A DNA stretch of 64,000 bases from Pseudanabaena frigida (GTDB taxonomy: Bacteria; Cyanobacteriota; Cyanobacteriia; Pseudanabaenales; Pseudanabaenaceae): positions 120,931 through 184,930 of the forward strand of contig QBML01000014.1 of NCBI GenBank assembly GCA_003242085.1. The letters are read 5' to 3'. Under the pieces are notes generated by a model, which saw only the letters and a program-made list of their open reading frames with translations, searched no databases and was not told the origin of the DNA. The position numbers and the translations under genes were made by a program. Below, in pieces: positions 26,686 to 34,454 of this stretch; within the stretch, counting starts at the first letter, position 1; the number at the start of each line of letters is the position of its first letter.

Positions 26686-29046
26686 ATGGTTGCGAAACCT
26701 ACAGTAGGCATAATTACGGATTCCCTATCCAGAGCAGACATCCCTATGTATCGATTTCAGGTAAAGGCTCCCACCCAAAATGGGGAGATGATTGGCTTAG
26801 TCGGTTCGATTCCTCAATTTGGATTGTGGGATATCAAAAAGTACTTACCTCTGCGTACATCTGGCGCTAGCTACCCGATTTGGTGGGTAGATATTGAAAT
26901 AGACCCTTTAACCTTGCCAAATTTCGAAGAATCTCTTTCTCAAAATGCAGAAAGTACTGAATATAAAATTGAATATAAATATGTTCGTGTTGCTGCTAGT
27001 GGTAAAGCCCAATGGGAATCTGAAACTGATGTAAATCGATGGGTTCCTGTAGAGACAAAATATATTTCCGCTGAAACTCCTAGACTAATCGTTAATGATG
27101 GCGCTTTCGGATACGTTCAGTCCTTTCCCTATGGATATTTAGATAATCCGATCGCTTCTACTATTACAACTCAAAAATTACCAAATCAACAGCAAGACGG
27201 ACTCAAAGTATTAGTGATTGGGAGTTCCGTAGCTATGGGCTGTAGTGCTTGGCTGCTCAATGGTTGGGCTAGCCAGCTAGGGCAAGCACTACAAGAAAAG
27301 TATGGTCATCAACTCGTAAACCGATCGCAGTTGGGTGCAAATGTTAGCAGTACGATTGAACGCTTTGCGGCAGTAGTTGCCCCTGAGAAACCCAATATTG
27401 TGGTTATCTCCCTTTCTTTGGGAAATGAAGGCTTAGCCTATTGTCGTCCCCACGATCGCCGCGCGGTGCAGCGTCGCTTTGAGAGTGGGTTACTGCAATT
27501 GATTAAAATGACCCAAGATTTGGGAGCAGTGCTAATTATTGGTGGTCTATATCCTAACGGCGATTACAATCCCGAACATAATTGGCTGTTGCGCGATACA
27601 CACCAACGCATGTTGAGTTGGGGAGTTCCCATTCTCGATTGGCTAGATGTATTGGACAATGGATATGGAGGTTGGAAGTCTGATATTTCTCTGGATGTAG
27701 CACACCCTAATACTATTGGGCATCAACTCATGTTTAAAGCAATTGATCTCGATATCTTCCAGATTGCTCGCCTTAACTCTAATCAATCATCTATGAGTAG
27801 CGCTAGCACAGAAGAAATTTCCATTTATGAGGATAAATACGGCTTTAAGGTGTTTGCTAATCCTGAAGCTCAAACTCTGCGAATTATCAACAATTCTGAA
27901 TATTCCTACAATATCACTCCAACTTGGAATGTACTGCAAGCTGCTTTAAAGCGTAAAGTTGAATTAATCTCAGGAACCTATATTGCCAAAAATGACGAGC
28001 TGGGAACATTACCATTATTGAATGTTGGGGTTAATGGTGGAATTGAAAATGCAGTCGCGATTCCGATTGGTGTTGATTTGCAATATTGCTCGGCACTCAA
28101 ATTCTTTTCTCCTCAAAATTCGGAAATCCTCTACTACGATGGGTATTTAGGGATTCTCAAGGAAGGCGATCGCACAATCCGTATCATCAATGAATCTGAT
28201 AAAGAATATAATATTCATCCTATGTGGAAGGAAATTCGGGAGGCTTTGGCTGTCATGCCTACGGGTGTTTATGTCGATCCCGTAAATTCTGATGCACCGT
28301 TTCGGACGATGATGATTGGCGATCGCGGTCTAGAGAGTCGAGTCAAAGCCCCTGTCAAATCTACGATGGTTCTTAAGTACAAGTGCAAATTGTCAGAAAT
28401 TAATCGGATTGCGATTTTGCCATTAGGCGATCGGTGTGCAGCACGAATGTTGCTCTATAAAATGGAATATGACGGGCCAGCATTTCCCTTTGATTTAACA
28501 AGATCTACCAATCTAGGTGATGTTTCCGATCTTGTTGCGAATGAATTCAAAGATATGTGGAATCCTGCATATCTTTACTACAATGCGGAAGAGAAAAGGA
28601 TCTATCATTCTAAATGGTCGGGACTTTCATTTGCTCATGAAGTTGAGGATTCGGACGATCCAATTCATAATATGCAACCTGTTCATGAGAGAATGCAAAC
28701 TCGTTATTCAGCGCGTGCGAAGAGATTTTTATATACGGTCGAACATGCCGATGAAATTCTTTTTGTCCGTACTGGCATAACTAATCGCGACTATGTTCTC
28801 GATCTCATGCAGAAGCTCAAATCTAAATGCAAAGACAAGCCATTTCGAGTTCTGTTAATCGCTAAGCAGACCTCTGAAGAATTTATTAATATTCCAAATC
28901 TCATTCATTATAATTTGAACCTTAGTCCAGACTGGATGTATGACAGTCTGGACTATTGGATGGAAAGTACTAGAACAATGCAAGAGATTCTGGACTCGCT
29001 AGGTATCTCCAGTCAAAATCTCTTCTGGTGTCCACCTAATCCCTAG
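26686..29046 (+). CDS. CBM20-SGNH hydrolase-DUF1796 fusion protein
   Basis: A 786-residue multidomain protein without a signal peptide. Residues about 20-125 resemble a CBM20 starch-binding domain (YRFQVKAPT, GSIPQFGLWDIKKYLPL). Residues about 173-355 form an SGNH hydrolase: nucleophile region VLVIGSSVA, the Gly/Asn blocks RSQLGAN and SLGNEG, and the DVAH dyad (D337/H340). Residues 397-425 and 497-521 are two copies of a repeat (LRIINNSEYSYNITPTW / IRIINESDKEYNIHPMW). Residues about 575-780 match DUF1796, a putative cysteine peptidase-like domain (ILPLGDRCAARMLL, PFDLTRS). The combination suggests action on a cell-surface or storage polysaccharide; the function is not established. Single-gene unit. 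Confidence 0.7.
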   Translation: MVAKPTVGIITDSLSRADIPMYRFQVKAPTQNGEMIGLVGSIPQFGLWDIKKYLPLRTSGASYPIWWVDIEIDPLTLPNFEESLSQNAESTEYKIEYKYVRVAASGKAQWESETDVNRWVPVETKYISAETPRLIVNDGAFGYVQSFPYGYLDNPIASTITTQKLPNQQQDGLKVLVIGSSVAMGCSAWLLNGWASQLGQALQEKYGHQLVNRSQLGANVSSTIERFAAVVAPEKPNIVVISLSLGNEGLAYCRPHDRRAVQRRFESGLLQLIKMTQDLGAVLIIGGLYPNGDYNPEHNWLLRDTHQRMLSWGVPILDWLDVLDNGYGGWKSDISLDVAHPNTIGHQLMFKAIDLDIFQIARLNSNQSSMSSASTEEISIYEDKYGFKVFANPEAQTLRIINNSEYSYNITPTWNVLQAALKRKVELISGTYIAKNDELGTLPLLNVGVNGGIENAVAIPIGVDLQYCSALKFFSPQNSEILYYDGYLGILKEGDRTIRIINESDKEYNIHPMWKEIREALAVMPTGVYVDPVNSDAPFRTMMIGDRGLESRVKAPVKSTMVLKYKCKLSEINRIAILPLGDRCAARMLLYKMEYDGPAFPFDLTRSTNLGDVSDLVANEFKDMWNPAYLYYNAEEKRIYHSKWSGLSFAHEVEDSDDPIHNMQPVHERMQTRYSARAKRFLYTVEHADEILFVRTGITNRDYVLDLMQKLKSKCKDKPFRVLLIAKQTSEEFINIPNLIHYNLNLSPDWMYDSLDYWMESTRTMQEILDSLGISSQNLFWCPPNP

Positions 29047-29083
29047 ACAATGGGCACTGCTTTATGCTGCCTATTGTTTGTTT

Positions 29084-29506
29084 TTAACGTTCCCAGCGAA
29101 ACTTGCGATCGCTTTCTTGAATTAATAAATCGTTAATACTAGCAAAGCGGCGCATCATCAAACCATTTTCGGCAAATTCCCAATTTTCATTACCATAAGC
29201 GCGATACCATAAGCCTCCATCGTCATGCCATTCATACTCAAATCGCACGGCAATTCGATTATCCATAAAGCACCAAAGTTCTTTCTTCAATCGATAGTCT
29301 AGTTCTTTCGCCCACTTGCGTTTGAGAAATTCTCTAATATTGTCTCTACCACTAAAGAATTCAAAGCGGTTTCGCCATTCTGAATCTTCAGTATAGGCAA
29401 GTGCAACTCGTTCTGGATCGCGAGTATTCCAAGCATTTTCGGCTGCTTGTACTTTGGCTTTGGCGGTCTCTAGGGTGAAAGGTGGGAGTGGTGGTTTAGT
29501 TTCCAT
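29084..29506 (-). CDS. NTF2-like/SnoaL-fold protein (DUF1348)
   Basis: A 140-residue single-domain protein of the nuclear transport factor 2-like fold, DUF1348 group. Landmarks are [38 protein letters not shown] and a C-terminal SINDLLI. The fold hosts small-molecule enzymes and binding proteins; members of DUF1348 are uncharacterised. It lies at the far end of the minus-strand redox/detoxification cluster, separated from the cupin gene by the palindrome at 29538-29590, so it may have its own transcript. Confidence 0.8.
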   Translation of the reverse strand: METKPPLPPFTLETAKAKVQAAENAWNTRDPERVALAYTEDSEWRNRFEFFSGRDNIREFLKRKWAKELDYRLKKELWCFMDNRIAVRFEYEWHDDGGLWYRAYGNENWEFAENGLMMRRFASINDLLIQESDRKFRWER

Positions 29507-29537
29507 AGTTTTTTTGTTATCGGTAATGAATTTTTTT

Positions 29538-29590
29538 GGCTTCGGCTTCGCTCAGCCAACGATCTACGTTGGCTGAGCGAAGCCGAAGCC
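29538..29590. repeat. Palindrome of the GGCTTCG...CTCAGCCAACG family
   Basis: Perfect 24-bp arms (29538-29561 and 29567-29590). The arm GGCTTCGGCTTCGCTCAGCC is a variant of the element at 41530-41582 and within mutS. Confidence 0.9.
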
Positions 29591-29600
29591 TATTCTGATC

Positions 29601-30275
29601 TCACAGTTGATGGCTAATAGGTGAACTCAAATGTCCAACTTTGACATAAATTAGACAGCCTGACTGACTAAAAGGCTTGTGCCGACTACCGCTAGGATTG
29701 CGTACCCAAGTGCCATTGGGATAAGTACCAAACTCATCTTCAAATATCCCATCAAGGACAAAAATCTCTTCTCCTCCCCAATGAATATGCTGCTGAAATT
29801 GAGTACCAGCATCCCACTTAACTAAGGCTACATTTTCGCTTCCATAACTATGGAGTGGCATTACCTGTAGTCCTTTGACTAATCCATTAGCCCAAGGAGT
29901 TTCAGTAGTAGCGATCGCCACTCGATTTTGGTCATCAGGATGCATTTGCCAGAGTTTGACTAAAATCGTACAGCCATCTTTACTAAATGGCGTATGTGTC
30001 GATCCCACAGGATTACGGATATAAGTTCCAGCAGGATAATCACCGCACTCATCCGAGAAAACACCTTCAAGCACGAAAAACTCTTCACCGCCGCCGTGGG
30101 TATGTGCAGAGAAATGGCTATTGGGCGCATAGCGAACGATGGAAGTTGCTCGTGCGACTTCCTCGCCATCTCGTTCTAACATCCGACGTTGGACACCTAT
30201 CATCGGCGAATCAACCCAATCAAGGTCTGCACTGGCGACTACAACTCGCTGACTAAAATCTGCGTGGAGTTTCAT
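29601..30275 (-). CDS. Double-cupin protein (ChrR-type)
   Basis: A 224-residue protein made of two cupin barrels, each with the metal-binding pattern: HTHGGGEEFFVLEG in the first half and HIHWGGEEIFVLDG in the second. Similar ChrR-like cupins bind zinc or iron and take part in oxidative-stress signalling or as dioxygenase-like enzymes. The ATG overlaps the stop codon of the upstream PNPOx-like gene by one base, so the two are translationally coupled and presumably work together. Confidence 0.88.
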   Translation of the reverse strand: MKLHADFSQRVVVASADLDWVDSPMIGVQRRMLERDGEEVARATSIVRYAPNSHFSAHTHGGGEEFFVLEGVFSDECGDYPAGTYIRNPVGSTHTPFSKDGCTILVKLWQMHPDDQNRVAIATTETPWANGLVKGLQVMPLHSYGSENVALVKWDAGTQFQQHIHWGGEEIFVLDGIFEDEFGTYPNGTWVRNPSGSRHKPFSQSGCLIYVKVGHLSSPISHQL

Positions 30276-30871
30276 TATTTTGAGTTTTTAGCCTCGGCAA
30301 GAAGTTTTTCTAATTCACTAATTCTAGCTTGCATTGTTTCTACTTCTGCTTGAGAATAGCGAACGGGAATATGTTGAGGACAGTTCCAATCCCAGCCTTC
30401 AATCTCAAAGACGATCGCCCGTTCTACGGTAGCTGCATAGTCAGCATCCTGTACTTGAGCAAGGATGACTGGATCGTTCTCCACGATCCTTGCACGTCCG
30501 ATAATCTTGAGACGACGGCGGTTTCGATAATCCATCAAGAAAAGAAATGCCTTATCGTTCTCAGAAAGATTGCCTACAGAGATATACTGCACGTTGCCCC
30601 GAAAATCAGCAAAGCCTAAAGTTCGCTCATCAAGAATCTTTAGAAAACCTGCTTTGCCACCACGAAACTGAATATAAGGATAGCCATTGGAAGTAACAGT
30701 ACCCAGATAAAATCCTTCCATACTAGAAATAAATTCTTCCAGATTGGAATCGATCGTGTTATTGTCTGCACCCTTAGCTACAAAGTGTTCGTAGTTTTCA
30801 CGGGAACCCATTCTTTCTTGCATTGCTTTCACGGCAGGCGTAAAAGCGATCGTGCCAAATTGACGGGGCAT
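30275..30871 (-). CDS. Pyridoxamine 5'-phosphate oxidase-like flavin protein
   Basis: A 198-residue split-barrel flavoprotein of the PNPOx-like group, recognised from GFYLGTVTSNGYPYIQFRGG, TLGFADFRGNVQYISVGNL and the basic strand MDYRNRRRLKIIGRA. These proteins bind FMN (or F420/heme in relatives) and reduce or detoxify small molecules; this subgroup is not vitamin B6 oxidase proper. It precedes the cupin gene with a one-base overlap and follows the small ORF and FMN reductase in the TetR-facing cluster. A C-terminal coiled-coil-like helix (ARISELEKLLAEAKN) is present. Confidence 0.85.
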   Translation of the reverse strand: MPRQFGTIAFTPAVKAMQERMGSRENYEHFVAKGADNNTIDSNLEEFISSMEGFYLGTVTSNGYPYIQFRGGKAGFLKILDERTLGFADFRGNVQYISVGNLSENDKAFLFLMDYRNRRRLKIIGRARIVENDPVILAQVQDADYAATVERAIVFEIEGWDWNCPQHIPVRYSQAEVETMQARISELEKLLAEAKNSK

Positions 30872-30888
30872 AGGTTTAATTCCTAATA

Positions 30889-30999
30889 TTAATTCCTAGT
30901 ATATTTTTGTAATTCTTGAAAGTATTCCTGACAATCCATCGAGCTATCTGGGTGATTGCCAAAATTAGCCCGAATAAAATTTTTCATCCATTTCCACAT
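30889..30999 (-). CDS. Possible 36-residue protein in the redox cluster
   Basis: An ATG at 30999 lies 8 bases after the FMN reductase stop codon, with GGAG in the end of that gene as a possible ribosome-binding site. The frame encodes MWKWMKNFIRANFGNHPDSS and sixteen more residues, ending at a TAA. No family is recognised. Tight spacing within the operon is the only support; it may also be the tail of a lost gene. Confidence 0.35.
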   Translation of the reverse strand: MWKWMKNFIRANFGNHPDSSMDCQEYFQELQKYTRN

Positions 31000-31007
31000 A
31001 ATTCTAA

Positions 31008-31568
31008 CTACTCCATACTAGATTGTTTAGAAAGTGAGCCATCGATCGATAGCTCCAGATTATCCAGAACCGATCGCAGTGCTATTGCTGTTACAGGATC
31101 GATTAACTTATTCTCATGGTTTAACTTTGCCGAGACAGCAGGAATAGAGAGTACTGTCCCTTCAGCGATCGCTGCCATCATCACTCTCAGTGTTTGCACC
31201 AGCGAAGCATTTGCTTTGGCTCCGCCATCAGGTGTCGGGGAAGCGCTGATTACAGCCGTAGGCTTATACATAAACTCACCCGAAGATACGATCCAATCGA
31301 GCGAATTTTTGAGAACTCCTGGCACGCCATGAGCATATTCAGGTGTGCAAAAAATTACGCCATCAGAATTTTGAAGCTGCGATCGCCAATCGATGACTGA
31401 GATTAAAGCGTTCTCATTGTCAATATCAGGATTGAAGTGCGGCAGATTACCTATGCCATCATAGATTTTGATGTTCATCACATCAGGCGCTAAATCAACC
31501 AATGCCTGCAAAATCATCGTATTGGAAGACTTAGCTCGCAGGCTACCAGATACCGCCAAGATTTTCAT
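31008..31568 (-). CDS. NADPH-dependent FMN reductase
   Basis: A flavodoxin-like reductase of about 186 residues from the start MKILAVSGSLRAKSSNTM, which has the phosphate-binding loop for FMN. An upstream ATG at 31607 would add 13 unlikely residues. The conserved FCTPEYAHGVPGVLKNSLDW loop is complete. Such enzymes reduce FMN, quinones, chromate or azo dyes. It sits between the GST gene (52 bases upstream) and the small ORF, inside the TetR-facing detoxification cluster. Confidence 0.88.
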   Translation of the reverse strand: MKILAVSGSLRAKSSNTMILQALVDLAPDVMNIKIYDGIGNLPHFNPDIDNENALISVIDWRSQLQNSDGVIFCTPEYAHGVPGVLKNSLDWIVSSGEFMYKPTAVISASPTPDGGAKANASLVQTLRVMMAAIAEGTVLSIPAVSAKLNHENKLIDPVTAIALRSVLDNLELSIDGSLSKQSSME

Positions 31569-31620
31569 GATACTGCCCTTACAAATAATTGAAACTAGCG
31601 ATCGCACTCATGCTCTAGTT

Positions 31621-32217
31621 TTATAGCATAGGCACATAGCTAGGAAGCTTCTGAAATCGCTCCATCCAACTCAAAACATTAGGGTAAGCATCAAGTTCAA
31701 TTTTGCCATCCTTGGCTAAGGAAATATAGGGATAGATAGCAACATCAGCGATGGTAGGGCGATCCAATTCTAACCATGAGCGCGTACTCAAATGTCGATC
31801 GAGTTGATTCAAAATAAAATGAGATTTTTCAGTGGCGCGTTCGATATTAATCTTAGTTCCTGCACCAAATAGATAGAAAAGTCGAGCATTCTCTGTGCCT
31901 TGACGTACTTCGCCCGCAGCCGTTGACAACCAACGAATCACTTGTGCCATCGGTAAAGCATCTGTCGGTAGCCATTGTTCACCGCCATACTTCCGCGCTA
32001 GATAGACCAAAATTGCTTGAGCATCAGCAAGTTGCGTTTCACCATCGATTAGTAAAGGTACTTGCCCAAAAGGATTCATTGCCAAATATTCGGGAGATTT
32101 ATGTTCGCCCTTCATCAGATCGACTCTCACCCATTCGTACTCAAGGCTGAGCAATGAGAGCATCAAACGCGCTTTGTAGCTGTTACCAGAGATTTCATGA
32201 CCGTGTAGTTTAATCAT
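31621..32217 (-). CDS. Glutathione S-transferase family protein
   Basis: A 198-residue GST with an N-terminal thioredoxin-like domain (LHGHEISGNSYKARLMLSLL; NPFGQVPLLIDGE with the cis-Pro; LADAQAILVYLARKY) and a C-terminal helical domain ending in RPTIADVAIYPY. The Ser of SGNSYK is in the usual catalytic position. It is the first gene of the minus-strand cluster opposite tetR, so it is the likeliest direct target of the twin operators between them. Typical substrates are electrophiles and organic peroxides. Confidence 0.9.
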   Translation of the reverse strand: MIKLHGHEISGNSYKARLMLSLLSLEYEWVRVDLMKGEHKSPEYLAMNPFGQVPLLIDGETQLADAQAILVYLARKYGGEQWLPTDALPMAQVIRWLSTAAGEVRQGTENARLFYLFGAGTKINIERATEKSHFILNQLDRHLSTRSWLELDRPTIADVAIYPYISLAKDGKIELDAYPNVLSWMERFQKLPSYVPML

Positions 32218-32262
32218 TGCTTTGCCTGTTTCTTGTAGTGAGGATGAAAGTTGTATTTGTTG

Positions 32263-32305
32263 TACCGTTCGTTCGGTATATTGGTACTGTACTGTTCGTT
32301 CGGTA
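32263..32305. promoter_or_regulatory. Twin TetR-type operators between GST and tetR genes
   Basis: TACCGTTCGTTCGGTA (32263-32278) and TACTGTTCGTTCGGTA (32290-32305) are near-identical 16-bp dyads (TACCG-N6-CGGTA) 27 bases apart centre to centre. The second overlaps the -10 element of the tetR promoter. The arrangement is typical of a TetR repressor that controls itself and the divergent operon. Confidence 0.7.
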
Positions 32306-32309
32306 TAAT
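32281..32309 (+). promoter_or_regulatory. Putative sigma70 promoter of tetR
   Basis: TTGGTA (32281-32286), a 17-base spacer and TATAAT (32304-32309). The operator at 32290-32305 fills the spacer, so bound repressor would block RNA polymerase. Confidence 0.6.
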
Positions 32310-32341
32310 GTCAATAGGTATATATAATTCTCACAAAATAA

Positions 32342-32382
32342 ACCCGAAAGGGTGATTCGTATCTTGAATCATCCTTTCGGGT
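32342..32382 (+). repeat. Leader hairpin of tetR
   Basis: 17-nt arms (32342-32358 and 32366-32382; ACCCGAAAGGGTGATTC and its near complement) in the presumed 5' leader, 16 bases before the ATG. There is no T run, so it is not an ordinary terminator. It could affect translation start or be one of the dispersed palindromes. Confidence 0.55.
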
Positions 32383-32398
32383 CTACACAAACAAATTT

Positions 32399-32956
32399 AT
32401 GTCTAAACAAACTCATGTGCCAACTTTACTCAAGCTGTTTCGGCAGTTTGGATATGAGGGTGTTACCCTGTCCAAAATTTCTCAAGAGACAGGCTTAGGG
32501 AAGGCGAGCCTCTATCATCATTTTCCTAAAGGTAAAGCGGAAATGGCTGAGGTGGCTTTAACTCACGTCAATAATTGGCTAGAGACGAGCATTTTGGAAA
32601 TCCTAGATCGTCCAGAACAACCGATCGCTAAATTCCAGTCCATGTGTGAGGAGGCGAGCCAATTTTTTAATGAGGGACAAAATTCTTGCCTCTGGGCGGT
32701 TTTGGTAATAGAACAGTCGAGCGATGAATTGTTTCACGCTCAAATTCAATGGGCTTTTTCGCAGTGGATTGAGGCGATCGCTAAAGTTTTGATCGCAGCA
32801 GGATTAGATGCAAAATTGGCAAAGGAGCGTGGTGAAGATGCCATGATTTCAATTCAGGGTGCTTTGATTTTGTCCCACAGCTTGAAAGATTTTGCTCCGT
32901 TTCAGCGAGTTCTTAAGCAATTACCACAAGAACTCTGTCGGGGTATTGTGCTGTAA
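32399..32956 (+). CDS. TetR/AcrR family transcriptional regulator
   Basis: A 185-residue one-component repressor. The N-terminal DNA-binding domain (about residues 8-52) contains LFRQFGYEGVTLSKISQETG and the recognition helix LGKASLYHHFPKGKAEM. The C-terminal domain is the TetR_C ligand-binding type with the conserved cysteine region GQNSCLWAVL. Relatives with this layout respond to electrophiles or reactive chlorine through cysteine. It faces the GST-reductase-PNPOx-cupin cluster across twin dyads and probably represses both. Confidence 0.9.
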   Translation: MSKQTHVPTLLKLFRQFGYEGVTLSKISQETGLGKASLYHHFPKGKAEMAEVALTHVNNWLETSILEILDRPEQPIAKFQSMCEEASQFFNEGQNSCLWAVLVIEQSSDELFHAQIQWAFSQWIEAIAKVLIAAGLDAKLAKERGEDAMISIQGALILSHSLKDFAPFQRVLKQLPQELCRGIVL

Positions 32957-32967
32957 GTGTAATCCAG

Positions 32968-33016
32968 ACCCAAATAAGGAAAGGCGGCGTTTCGCGCCGC
33001 CTTTCCTTATTTGGGT
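32968..33016. repeat. Palindrome with CGCC core, ACCCAAATAA family
   Basis: Arms 32968-32989 and 32995-33016 (22 bp). Sequence continuing to 33049 (GGGTTTTATGTTCTAACGTA, then AACTTACATTGCTATAG) is almost identical to that following the palindrome at 63904-63958, so the repeat unit is longer than the hairpin itself. It can terminate tetR. Confidence 0.85.
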
Positions 33017-33086
33017 TTTATGTTCTAACGTAAACTTACATTGCTATAGTTTGCTTTTCACAAAGACCTAAACAAGTTTTGCTATT

Positions 33087-33351
33087 GTGGAGATAGATGA
33101 GTTTGGGGTCAAAGGCATGTTAGTCGAACATCCTAACCATAAAGAATTAACCGCCGAAGATTTGCAAAGTTTAAAACAACTCCAGACGGTCAGCGATCGC
33201 TGATGGCAAAATCTCTAAATATGAGATGGAGTTAATTAATCGTACAGTTTATGGAAACGGTGAAGTAATCGTAGAGGAAGTTGCACTGGTTCGGCAACTC
33301 ATTCAAGATAAACTGGATAGCGGCTTGCTAGCGTACGATTGGGACAACTAG
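33087..33351 (+). pseudogene. Frameshifted remnant of an unrecognised small gene
   Basis: Two adjoining frames look like one former protein. The first reads VEIDEFGVKGMLVEHPNHKE and continues to QLQTVSDR, then stops at 33201-33203. The next frame reads DGKISKYEMELINRTVYGNG and continues to a stop at 33349-33351. The break falls at a HIP1-like GCGATCGC. The product is not recognised; it may have been a small antitoxin-like protein. Confidence 0.45.
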
Positions 33352-33392
33352 AGCGCAAAGCGCTATATTTGATTTATAGAGAAATCAAACTG

Positions 33393-34190
33393 ATGAATGG
33401 GCAAATGAGTAGGACTAAGCAAATCAATCGTTTACAAGCACAAATTGATGAAACGAGCCAAGCTAATAATCAAGCTCAACAGGAGCGTTGTGTTGTAGCA
33501 GCTTTTTATCATTTTACGGACTTGCCTGATTATGAAGCCCTGCGAAATCCACTCAAAGAATTTTGTGACGCTCATCAACTGAAAGGGACGATCCTATTAG
33601 CTAAAGAAGGAATTAATTCAACGATCGCGGGTAGTCGCGAAGCGATCGATGCGCTACTGGCTTATCTGCGGAACGATCCACGGCTTCAAAACTTAGAACA
33701 TAAGGAATCCTTTTGTAAAGGAGTTCCATTTCAACGGATGAAAGTGCGACTTAAAAAAGAAATTGTCACTCTAGGTGTGCCTGATATCGATCCTAGATAT
33801 AGGGTTGGTACTTATATCGATCCCAAAGATTGGGATGCTTTGATTGCCGATCCTGATGTCATCGTAATTGATACTCGTAATGACTACGAAGTAGAATTTG
33901 GGACATTTAAAGGTGCGGTTAATCCTAATTTAAAAACATTTGGCGAATTCCCTAATTACGTACAAGAGCAATTAAGCCCTGAGAAACATCGAAAAGTTGC
34001 CATGTTTTGTACGGGTGGAATTCGTTGTGAAAAAGCTAGTGCCTATATGCTTTCTCAAGGATTCGATCGGGTATATCACCTCAAGGGAGGTATTCTCAAA
34101 TATATCGAAGAAATCCCTCAAGAAGAAAGTAGTTGGGAAGGCGAATGTTTTGTCTTTGACGATCGCGTAAGCATTGATAAAATCTGTTAG
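33393..34190 (+). CDS. trhO: tRNA uridine(34) hydroxylase TrhO (rhodanese family), C-terminally short
   Basis: Oxygen-dependent enzyme making 5-hydroxyuridine at tRNA position 34. The N-terminal ferredoxin-like domain ([33 protein letters not shown]) and the rhodanese domain with active cysteine loop [11 protein letters not shown] are intact. The start used is the ATG at 33393; an upstream TTG at 33339 is unlikely. The protein ends [12 protein letters not shown], where most family members continue with a cysteine-rich tail; that tail is missing and a palindrome follows directly. It may still be active since the catalytic loop is complete. Confidence 0.85.
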   Translation: MNGQMSRTKQINRLQAQIDETSQANNQAQQERCVVAAFYHFTDLPDYEALRNPLKEFCDAHQLKGTILLAKEGINSTIAGSREAIDALLAYLRNDPRLQNLEHKESFCKGVPFQRMKVRLKKEIVTLGVPDIDPRYRVGTYIDPKDWDALIADPDVIVIDTRNDYEVEFGTFKGAVNPNLKTFGEFPNYVQEQLSPEKHRKVAMFCTGGIRCEKASAYMLSQGFDRVYHLKGGILKYIEEIPQEESSWEGECFVFDDRVSIDKIC

Positions 34191-34212
34191 ATTGAGCAAA
34201 TCGTCATGCCTT

Positions 34213-34271
34213 CTAATGTAAAAGCCCAAAAATATGTGGTCATACGACATATTTCTGGGCTTTTACATTAG
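34213..34271. terminator. Long hairpin downstream of trhO
   Basis: 25-nt arms (34213-34237 and 34247-34271) with one mismatch begin 23 bases after the trhO stop. Probably the trhO transcript end; a second palindrome follows immediately. Confidence 0.65.
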
Positions 34272-34274
34272 TAA

Positions 34275-34341
34275 TTAAAAAAGGAACCGATTTTTGATGG
34301 CGCGGCTTTGCCGCGCCACCAAAAATTGGTTCCTTTTTTAA
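34275..34341. repeat. Long palindrome, GGAACCGATTTTTG/GGCGCGGC family
   Basis: 32-nt arms (34275-34306 and 34310-34341) with a TTT loop. It shares arm sequence with 3281-3341 and 42634-42695. The rest of the 264-base gap before the kinase gene holds no coding sequence. Confidence 0.85.
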
Positions 34342-34454
34342 CAACGAAGCCGTAATAAACATATTTTGTGAATATTAGCTTGCTAGTAAGTTAATGAGAT
34401 GTCAAAATATCTAGGTACAGAAATATATCAAAATCCCTGTTAGTACTGGCTAAA

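Noticed and set aside
32342..32382. Riboswitch in the tetR leader
   Set aside because: Only a simple hairpin is visible; no conserved junction or aptamer core of a known riboswitch class.
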